NCBI RefSeq assembly: GCF_029953285.1
Contig: NZ_JASAOI010000047.1
Span: 1 to 64,000, forward strand
Direction of reading: 5' to 3'
Length of the DNA stretch: 64,000 nt
From: Yinghuangia seranimata
Lineage (GTDB): Bacteria; Actinomycetota; Actinomycetes; Streptomycetales; Streptomycetaceae
Below, one piece after another: positions 52,573 through 59,164 of the stretch. The notes under the pieces are model-generated. The model ran no database searches, was not told the DNA's origin, and saw only the letters and a list, made by a program, of their open reading frames with translations. The translations under genes were made by a program, and so were the position numbers. Every line of letters begins with the position of its first letter. Within the stretch, counting starts at the first letter, position 1.

Positions 52573-54213
52573 GTGTCCAGCAGAGGCCGCGTACCGCGCC
52601 CACCTCGCCCCCGAACCCCTGCCCGCACCCTCGGCCGCATCGTGGTCGCCGCCGCTCTCGCGGTCACCGCGCTGTCGGCCGCGCCGAAAGCTCAAGCCGC
52701 CGGGCGGTACGAGCGCCCGAGCCCGTCGGCGTACGCGCTGACCGACCGCGGCCTCGTGCACGGCACCGTCGCCGACGGTCACCGCGCCTTCCAGGGCATC
52801 CCGTACGCCGCCCCGCCCGTCGGCGACCTGCGCTGGCGCCCGCCGCAGCCGGCCGCTCGCTGGACCGGCGTACGCGAAGCCACCCAACCGGGCAACACCT
52901 GCACCCAGTACGCCGCAGGCGGCATGGGGGCGCCGTTCGGCAGCGAGGACTGCCTCTACCTCAACGTCACCACACCCGTGGACGCCAAGGGCCGTGCCCC
53001 GCACGGGCGTCCGGTCATCGTGTGGATCCACGGCGGCAGCTTCCTCTACGGCAGCGCCTCCGAACTGCCAGCCACCCGCCTCGCCGCCCGAGGCGACGCC
53101 GTCGTCGTCTCGGTCAACTACCGGCTCGGCGCCTTCGGGTTCCTCGCCCACCCCGCCCTCGGCAACCCCGGCAGCGCGTCCGGCAATTACGGCCTGATGG
53201 ACCAGCAGGCCGCGCTGCGCTGGGTCCGCGCCAACGCCGCCTTCTTCGGCGGCAACCCCGGCAATGTCACCATCATGGGCGAGTCCGCCGGCGGCATCAG
53301 CGTCTGCGGACAACTGATCTCGCCTGCGGCGCGCGGCCTGTTCGACAAGGCCATCGAGCAATCGGGCGCCTGCCACGACCCGTTCACCACCCAGGCCGCC
53401 GCCGAGCAGACCGGCAGGGAGACCGCAGCCGCACTCGGCTGCTCCGACCCGGCGTCCGCCGCCGCGTGCCTGCGCGCCGCTCCGGCCGCGGCCATCGCCG
53501 CGCAGGGCGCCTTTCCCGACGGACGCTGGGCCCCCGCCGTGGGCGGCACGCTGCTGCCCCGCCAGCCGCAGGAAGCCATCTCCCAGGGCACGTGGAACCG
53601 CGTACCGGTCGTACTCGGCGCCACCAAAGACGAGATGAACCTGTGGGGCGCCCTGTCCTACGACGGTGCCGGACGCCCCATCACCGCCGAGCAGTACCCG
53701 CAGATGGTCCGCGCCCTGTACGGCGCCGACGCCGACCAGGTCCTCGCCAGGTACCCGCTCAGCTCCTACCGGACGCCCACCCTCGCGTTCTTCGCGGCCC
53801 AGAGCGACTGCGGCGGCCCGCTGTCGTGGTGCAAGACGCTCGATACCGCCCGCACGTACACCTACCAGGGCCGCACCCCTGTCTACGTCTACGAGTTCGC
53901 CGACGAGAACGCCCCCTCCTACCTCCCCGGCCTGGAAGGCTACGGCGCCACCCACACCACCGAACTCGGCTACCTGCTCGACGCCGGTGTCACCCTCACC
54001 CCCCAGCAGACCGCTCTCAGCGACCGGATGATCCGCTACTGGACCCGCTTCGCAGCCACGGGCCAACCCAACGCCCCCGGCCAGCCGTGCTGGCCCCGCT
54101 ACCGCGACCCGGCCGACGTCCTCGCCCTCGCTCCCGGCCCGGGCGGCATCCGCACCGTCGACGCCGCCACCGAACACCACTACCCCTTCTGGCAGGCCCT
54201 CGGCCGCGCCTGA
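52573..54213 (+). CDS. Secreted type-B carboxylesterase
   Basis: The 546-residue enzyme has a Sec signal peptide with an AQA cleavage region (about residue 40) and the type-B carboxylesterase fold: FQGIPYAAPPVGDLRW, EDCLYLNV, VIVWIHGGSFLYG (oxyanion) and the nucleophile elbow GESAGG with Ser238. The triad His is likely in the GYGATHTTEL region. It hydrolyses carboxylic esters outside the cell. The GTG at 52573 follows AGGAGGA; the longer upstream frame lacks a signal at its start. The gene is followed by a short tandem repeat and a convergent chagasin-like gene. Confidence 0.9.
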   Translation: MSSRGRVPRPPRPRTPARTLGRIVVAAALAVTALSAAPKAQAAGRYERPSPSAYALTDRGLVHGTVADGHRAFQGIPYAAPPVGDLRWRPPQPAARWTGVREATQPGNTCTQYAAGGMGAPFGSEDCLYLNVTTPVDAKGRAPHGRPVIVWIHGGSFLYGSASELPATRLAARGDAVVVSVNYRLGAFGFLAHPALGNPGSASGNYGLMDQQAALRWVRANAAFFGGNPGNVTIMGESAGGISVCGQLISPAARGLFDKAIEQSGACHDPFTTQAAAEQTGRETAAALGCSDPASAAACLRAAPAAAIAAQGAFPDGRWAPAVGGTLLPRQPQEAISQGTWNRVPVVLGATKDEMNLWGALSYDGAGRPITAEQYPQMVRALYGADADQVLARYPLSSYRTPTLAFFAAQSDCGGPLSWCKTLDTARTYTYQGRTPVYVYEFADENAPSYLPGLEGYGATHTTELGYLLDAGVTLTPQQTALSDRMIRYWTRFAATGQPNAPGQPCWPRYRDPADVLALAPGPGGIRTVDAATEHHYPFWQALGRA

Positions 54214-54250
54214 CACCAGGACATCTGGACACCAGGACACCAGGACACGG
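54213..54250. repeat. Short tandem repeat (8-base unit)
   Basis: The unit ACACCAGG occurs at 54213, 54229 and 54237 with a variant ACATCTGG at 54221 and a partial copy after it, giving about 4.5 units directly after the carboxylesterase stop. Such arrays arise by slippage; no function is evident. Confidence 0.7.
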
Positions 54251-54381
54251 TGGCCGCCGCCCCGGCGGCGGCCACCCATCTCTCGGCTTGGGCACTCGCG
54301 GGAGCCCTGGCCGTGCGCGACTGTGTCGTCCCAGACGTCGGTCCCGCTGCCCCCCACGGGGGCGCGGGCGCGCCGGGGGGG

Positions 54382-54792
54382 CGAGTCGACCACGATGGTG
54401 ACCTTCCACGTCCTGGTGGTGGACGGGCACTTGGCGCCGGACGTGACGGGCTTGCACACCGCCTGCGCCGTGATGGTGCCCGTTCCGGGCTCCTGGATCC
54501 TGAAGGCCGCGGTGGCGCCGCCGTTAGGGGACGTGCTGCCGGCGGTGCGCTCCAGCACGCCCGAGTCGGAGGCTGAGGGAACCCGCCAGGTCCACTTGAG
54601 GCCCTGGTCCTGCTTCGGGGTGAGCGTCACCTTGACCGTGTCGCCCGGCGCGGCCGGAACGGTCTTCCCGCTGTCGGCGTTGGTCAGGGTCACGGTCGTG
54701 GCGGACGCCGGGGTGTAGGCGCCGACGCCGACGCCGAACACGACGGCGGCGCTCAGGGACAGGCCTGCGCGGCCGAGACGAGATGCAGTCAT
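54382..54792 (-). CDS. Secreted chagasin/Ig-like protein, 3' end uncertain
   Basis: From the ATG at 54790-54792 the protein has a signal peptide (residues 1-30, SASA-type end) and a strand-rich domain with GDTVKVTLTPKQDQGLKWTW, then FRIQEPGTGTITAQAVCKP and TWKVTIVV. This resembles chagasin-type (I42) cysteine-protease inhibitors or a related Ig-like fold, with two Cys available for a disulphide. After VVDS the frame becomes Arg/Pro-rich and stays open for 2 kb antisense to the carboxylesterase. The real end may therefore lie in another frame, with a shift in the seven-G tract at 54375-54381. The end given is the last residue of the recognisable domain. Confidence 0.6.
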
Positions 54793-54938
54793 GCACGGTT
54801 CCAACGACGAAGACCGACCTGCGGCACGTCCCGACCGGCCGACCCGCCACACCGTCACACGACCGGACCAACGCGGCACCGCCCACCGCGACAAGCAGTT
54901 CCCAACTCGCAACGCCCTCTGGTTCGGTACTTACAGGT

Positions 54939-55454
54939 TCAGACGCTTGTGCTGCGGCGTTCGAGGAGGATGACGTCGCGCCAGACTCCGTGGTGTTGGC
55001 CGATGCGTTCGCGGGTGCCGATGGTGCGGAAGCCGGCTGCGTGGTGGAGGGCGAGGCTGGCGGTGTTCTCGGGGAAGATGCCGGACTGGACGGTCCAGAT
55101 GCCGGCGGCTTCGGTGGAGTCGATGAGGGCGTCGAGGAGGGCTCGGCCGATGCCGCGGCCCTGCGCGTCGGGGCTTACGTAGACGGAGTGTTCGACGACG
55201 CCGGCGTAGACGCAACGGTCCGAGACGGCGGTGGCAGTGACCCAACCGAGGACGCGACCGTCGGGGTCGAGGGCGACGCGGCGGTGGCCGGAGAGCTTGG
55301 ACGTGTCGAAGGCGTCCCAGGTGGGGGCGGTGGTCTCGAAGGTGGCGTTGCCGGTGTCGATGCCTGCCTGGTAGATCGCGAGGACCTGGTCGGCGTGATC
55401 GGGGCGCATGGCCGTGAGGGTGAAGGCCGTTGCGGGGCGGGTGGGCGCGGTCAC
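54939..55454 (-). CDS. arsN1: ArsN1-like GNAT N-acetyltransferase
   Basis: The 171-residue protein is a GNAT enzyme of the phosphinothricin-acetyltransferase type, with acetyl-CoA motif DAQGRGIGRALLDALI near residue 105 and TFETTAPTWDAFD and the ending ERIGQHHGVWRDVILLERR typical of the group. In arsenic operons this enzyme acetylates arsinothricin, an organoarsenical antibiotic, or phosphinothricin. The GTG start at 55454 overlaps the arsM stop in GTGA and follows GGAGG. Its place after arsR and arsM supports the arsenic role over a general acetyltransferase. Confidence 0.78.
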   Translation of the reverse strand: MTAPTRPATAFTLTAMRPDHADQVLAIYQAGIDTGNATFETTAPTWDAFDTSKLSGHRRVALDPDGRVLGWVTATAVSDRCVYAGVVEHSVYVSPDAQGRGIGRALLDALIDSTEAAGIWTVQSGIFPENTASLALHHAAGFRTIGTRERIGQHHGVWRDVILLERRSTSV

Positions 55455-56200
55455 GCTCCCTCCGGGCGGTGGGCGCGGACGATGACCGCGGTGAGGCCGG
55501 GGCCGGCCTGGTGGGTGGGTTTGATGGTGATGCCCACGAGCCCTGCGGCTTCGAGGTGGGCGGTGTATTCGTCGGGGGTGACGGCGGTGGTGCCGCAGCC
55601 GGTGGGGTCGATGTCGAGGGTCCGGGTGGCGTCGCTGTCGGCGATGAGGTCGCTGATGCCGAGGTGGCCGCCGGGCTTGAGGACGCGGGCGATCTCGCGG
55701 AAGACGCGCGGCTTGTCGGTGGACAGGGTGATGACGCAGTTGGAGATCACGACGTCGACGGAGGCGTCGGGGAGCGGGATGTCCTCGATGCGGCCCTTGA
55801 GGAACTCGGCGTTGGCGGCGCCTGCTTCGGCGGCGTGGCGGCGGGCGAGGCCGAGCATCTCGTCGGTCATGTCCAGGCCGATGGCGCGTCCGGTGGGGCC
55901 GACACGCTTGGCGGACAGCAGGACGTCGATGCCGCCGCCGGAGCCGAGGTCGAGGACGGTGTCGCCCTCGTGGAGGTCGGCGACGGCGAGCGGGTTGCCG
56001 CAGCCCAGGCTGGCCTGGGCTGCGCCGATCGGGAGGGCCTCCATGGCTTCGGTTCCGTCGTACAGCTGGGAGCCGAACACCGGGGTGGCGCACGGGTCGA
56101 TCAACGTCTCGCCGCCCGCGGCCCGGGTGGCGGCGCTCGCGTAGCGGTCGCGTACGCGCTCGACGACATCGGACGTGGTGGTCGGGTTGTTGTCGCTCAT
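55451..56200 (-). CDS. arsM: Arsenite S-adenosylmethionine methyltransferase
   Basis: The 249-residue enzyme has SAM motif I as VLDLGSGGGIDVLLSA (about 82-97) and the ArsM signature SLGCGNP. The three cysteines that bind trivalent arsenic are C67 (SLGCGNP), C155 (VISNCVI) and C202 (PTGCGTT); an additional C37 lies in DPCATP. It methylates As(III) to volatile or less toxic forms in the cytoplasm. The ATG overlaps the arsR stop (ATGA) and the stop overlaps arsN1, so the three genes form one tightly coupled operon. Confidence 0.92.
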   Translation of the reverse strand: MSDNNPTTTSDVVERVRDRYASAATRAAGGETLIDPCATPVFGSQLYDGTEAMEALPIGAAQASLGCGNPLAVADLHEGDTVLDLGSGGGIDVLLSAKRVGPTGRAIGLDMTDEMLGLARRHAAEAGAANAEFLKGRIEDIPLPDASVDVVISNCVITLSTDKPRVFREIARVLKPGGHLGISDLIADSDATRTLDIDPTGCGTTAVTPDEYTAHLEAAGLVGITIKPTHQAGPGLTAVIVRAHRPEGA

Positions 56201-56556
56201 GTCGGTTCCTCGCAGGGGACGGACGCCGGGTCGGGGGCGGGGTGGCCCATGACGGCGTCGGCGGCGCTGGGGAAGCAGGACAGGCAGTTCTCGTTGGCGC
56301 GGTAGTACGTCGAGGTGCCGCGCCGTTCGGCGAGCACGAAGCGCACCTCGGCGAGCAGCTTGAGGTGGTGTGAGACGGTCGACTGGCCGACCTCGGAGCG
56401 TTCGACGATCTCGCCGACGCTCATCGGCCGGCGCTCGACCGCAAGCAGGTTGACCAGCCGCACCCGGGTCGGGTCGGCGAGCGCCTTGAACCAGGAGGCG
56501 TAGGTCGTGGCCGTGGCCGCGTCGAGGAGGCTCGGCGATACAGTGCGCTTATTCAT
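56197..56556 (-). CDS. arsR: ArsR-family arsenic-responsive repressor
   Basis: This 119-residue repressor has the ArsR winged helix (ALADPTRVRLVNLL, VGEIVERSEVGQSTVSHHLKLL) at about 28-80. Metal-binding cysteines are probably those in ENCLSCFP near residue 98 and VPCEEPT at the C-terminus, a C-terminal sensing site as in some actinobacterial ArsR proteins. Release from DNA on arsenite binding would derepress the operon. The start ATG at 56554-56556 lies five bases from a perfect inverted repeat at 56562-56577, the likely operator. Confidence 0.9.
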   Translation of the reverse strand: MNKRTVSPSLLDAATATTYASWFKALADPTRVRLVNLLAVERRPMSVGEIVERSEVGQSTVSHHLKLLAEVRFVLAERRGTSTYYRANENCLSCFPSAADAVMGHPAPDPASVPCEEPT

Positions 56557-56561
56557 CGTTA

Positions 56562-56577
56562 ATCGACGATAGTCGAT
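56562..56577. promoter_or_regulatory. ArsR operator
   Basis: ATCGAC and GTCGAT form perfect six-base arms around GATA, five bases upstream of arsR. A second overlapping dyad (ATCGT, six-base spacer, ACGAT) lies at 56555-56570. Position and symmetry fit an autoregulatory ArsR site. Confidence 0.6.
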
Positions 56578-56601
56578 CCTAGGTGCCGACACCAGGGTAA
56601 A

Positions 56602-56695
56602 ACGACGAGCGCATCGCGGATCTGCAGACCGTCCGCACCGCGCTGATCTGCCTGGTCGGCGTCGGCGTGATCATGTACGCGCCGCGCGGCAGCTG
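56602..56695 (+). pseudogene. C-terminal fragment of a membrane protein
   Basis: A short frame encodes RIADLQTVRTALICLVGVGV, then IMYAPRGS and a TGA at 56693-56695, a single hydrophobic helix with a polar tail as seen at the end of transporters. A stop lies four codons upstream, so it is at most a remnant. Origin from a lost arsenic efflux gene is possible but cannot be shown. Confidence 0.3.
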
Positions 56696-56941
56696 ATCCA
56701 TACCGGCAAGCTCGCGGACTCAGGTCGTCGGGTTCGGCTCGTCCGGGCATGAGCGGCGTTGCCCGTCCGTTCGGTGATCTACCAAGTCTTTGCCGTCGCA
56801 TGCGCGGACCGTCGAGTTGTCCGCTTGTAGGTGCGTCCGTACCGCTGGAAGCATTCGCCTCGCACGCGCACGAACTTCTCACCTGCTCCTCCCGATCGCA
56901 CGCGTTCCATCAGTGCACACCGATACTCGGGGAGATCGCGT

Positions 56942-58873
56942 ATGAAGTCGGCTCGTATCCGGGCGGCCATCGCCGCCGGGGCGGCGACCGCGGCAGTCGC
57001 GGCGTCGCTGACCGTCCTCGGCGGAGGGTCAGCGCAGGCGCAGCCCTTCACCTACAAGTCCTTGAACCCCGTTCAGCAGCGGCACTTATCCGGCCTGGCA
57101 ACGTCGATCCTCAACGGCGACGACGACGCCGGCAAGGCCCGCGCCGCCGCGCCGTTCGCGGCGGGCAATGCGGCCGAGCCGTACCGGCCGTCAGGCAACG
57201 GGTGTTCGTCTCGGCTCGCGGACAACGTCAAGGTCAACCAGAACTGCCTCAACGTGTCCGACAGCGATCTGCAAGGCCGGGGTCAAGCGCAGAACGAGAC
57301 CTGGACGGCCGTCGACCCCAACGATCCACGGCACCTGATCGCCAGCTACAACGACTACCGGCGCGGCGACGGGACGTGCGGCGTCTCGTACTCCCTTGAC
57401 GGCGGCCGTACTTGGGCCGACTCGACGACGCCCAACGGCTTCACCCGGGGCGGCGGCTTCGGTGGCAACGCCCGCGAGTACTGGCAGAGCGGCGGCGACA
57501 CATCGGTCGCGTACGACTCCAAGGGCAACGCGTACCTGTCGTGCCAGATGTTCAACCGCGGCGGCGCGACGTCCGGGAATCCGGACGCCTCCAGCGCGTT
57601 CTACATCTACCGGTCCACCGGCACCGCGGGCGCGTCCTGGAACTTCACGGGGCACCCCGTGGCCGAGATCCCGGACCTGCCCGGCACCGGCGGGGCGCTG
57701 CTCGACAAGCAGCTGATGGCCGTCGACAACAACGCGCGCAGCCGGTTCGCCGACCGCGTGTACGTGTCGTGGACGACCTTTGCGGCCGACGGCACCGGCT
57801 ACATCTACGAGGCGTACTCCGCCGACTACGGCCAGACTTTCAGCGCGCCGGTGCTGGTCAGCCGCGACAGCGCCGCGTGCACCAACACCTTCGGGCTGCC
57901 CACGCCGCAGGGCAAGTGCAACGAGAACCAGGATTCGCAGCCGTTCGTCGGCGCCGACGGCATGCTGTACGTGGTCTACAACAACTTCAACAACACGGTG
58001 ACCGGCAACGACAACCGCAACCAGGTCATGCTCGCGCGCTCGACCGACGGCGGCGCGACGTTCTCGGACCCGGTCAAGGTCGGCGACTACTACGACCTGC
58101 CCGACTGCCTGACCTACCAGGGCGCCGACGCGGGACGGGCCTGCCTGCCGGAGAAGGGCACGTCGACCAACTCGATCTTCCGTGCCGGCAACGCGCCCGC
58201 AGCGGCCGCCGACCCGCGTGACCCGTCGCGCGTGGTCGTGACGTACGGCTCCTACGTCAACCGCAACTCCAACGAGGCGAACGGCTGCACCCCGGCCGGG
58301 TTCTCCGCGACCACCGGGATCAACCTGTACGACGGCGTCAAGAACGGCGGCTGCAACAACGACATCGTCATGTCGGTGTCGACGGACGGCGGACGCAGCT
58401 TCGCCGGCACGAACACCGATGTGCGCCGGCTGCCGTCGGTCGGAGCCGGCGGCCAGGGCCGCAGCGACCAGTTCTGGCAGGGCGCCGCGTTCACCCCGCG
58501 CGGCACGCTCGTCGTCAGCTACTACGACCGCCAGTACGGGGACGACGCCACCACCGGCTACTCCGACATCACCGTCTCGGCGGCGTCCGGGCGCGACCTG
58601 ACCCGGTTCTCGGACACGCGCGCGACCAGCAGCAGCATGCCTCCGCCCACGCAGTTCAGCGGAACGTTCTACGGCGACTACGCGGGCCTCGCGGTCACCA
58701 ACGACACCGCGTACCCCGTCTGGTCGGACACGCGCACCGTCGACCGGTTCCTCTGCCCGGGCACCGGGACGCCGGGCAATCCGCCGAAGGTGTGCACCGG
58801 TTCGGCGCCGAACGCCCCGGTGGCCAACGACGAGGAGATCTTCACGAACGGCGTCGACATCCCCGGCCGCTGA
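56942..58873 (+). CDS. Secreted sialidase-like beta-propeller protein with Asp boxes
   Basis: The 643-residue protein has a signal peptide (residues 1-33, ending AQA) and a propeller with four Asp-box motifs: YSLDGGRTW, YSADYGQTF, RSTDGGATF and VSTDGGRSF. Asp boxes mark BNR/sialidase-type propellers, but the sialidase catalytic Arg triad and Tyr/Glu pair could not be located, so glycosidase activity is uncertain. Six or more Cys in pairs suggest disulphides. The ATG at 56942 has GGGAG seven bases before it. A second secreted propeller gene follows on the same strand. Confidence 0.82.
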   Translation: MKSARIRAAIAAGAATAAVAASLTVLGGGSAQAQPFTYKSLNPVQQRHLSGLATSILNGDDDAGKARAAAPFAAGNAAEPYRPSGNGCSSRLADNVKVNQNCLNVSDSDLQGRGQAQNETWTAVDPNDPRHLIASYNDYRRGDGTCGVSYSLDGGRTWADSTTPNGFTRGGGFGGNAREYWQSGGDTSVAYDSKGNAYLSCQMFNRGGATSGNPDASSAFYIYRSTGTAGASWNFTGHPVAEIPDLPGTGGALLDKQLMAVDNNARSRFADRVYVSWTTFAADGTGYIYEAYSADYGQTFSAPVLVSRDSAACTNTFGLPTPQGKCNENQDSQPFVGADGMLYVVYNNFNNTVTGNDNRNQVMLARSTDGGATFSDPVKVGDYYDLPDCLTYQGADAGRACLPEKGTSTNSIFRAGNAPAAAADPRDPSRVVVTYGSYVNRNSNEANGCTPAGFSATTGINLYDGVKNGGCNNDIVMSVSTDGGRSFAGTNTDVRRLPSVGAGGQGRSDQFWQGAAFTPRGTLVVSYYDRQYGDDATTGYSDITVSAASGRDLTRFSDTRATSSSMPPPTQFSGTFYGDYAGLAVTNDTAYPVWSDTRTVDRFLCPGTGTPGNPPKVCTGSAPNAPVANDEEIFTNGVDIPGR

Positions 58874-59164
58874 CCGGCGAACTGACGACCCGTGATGCCC
58901 ACGGGCCGGCTACCTGCTGCGCGACATGACGGTGGTCCGGCGGCGAGTGTGCCGCCGGGCCGCCGGCCACCGCGACCCAAGAGCGTGCGTATGAACGTCA
59001 GTTCTGCGTAAATCTTCGCGCACACCCGACCGTCTCACCGCACGACCTCTTGTCCGCGGCCAACACCAGGGCCACACTCACCAATTGCGAACACGCGTGC
59101 ACCATGCGCGAACGTCCTTCTCCCCTGCCTCCCGGGTGATCCCCGGATGCCGAAAGGATGTTCA

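Larger units (their letters stand above)
56557..56941. other. Intergenic region between the ars operon and the sialidase-like gene
   Basis: These 385 bases hold the arsR promoter and operator, a short membrane-protein fragment at 56602-56695 and the promoter of the downstream secreted protein. Nothing else with coding features was found. Confidence 0.5.

Noticed and set aside
54213-54250. Possible CRISPR-like array after the carboxylesterase
   Set aside because: The unit is only eight bases with no spacers; it is a simple tandem repeat.
52294-54381. Continuation of the chagasin-like frame for 2 kb
   Set aside because: It is antisense to an intact carboxylesterase and low-complexity; the frame is open only because of base composition.
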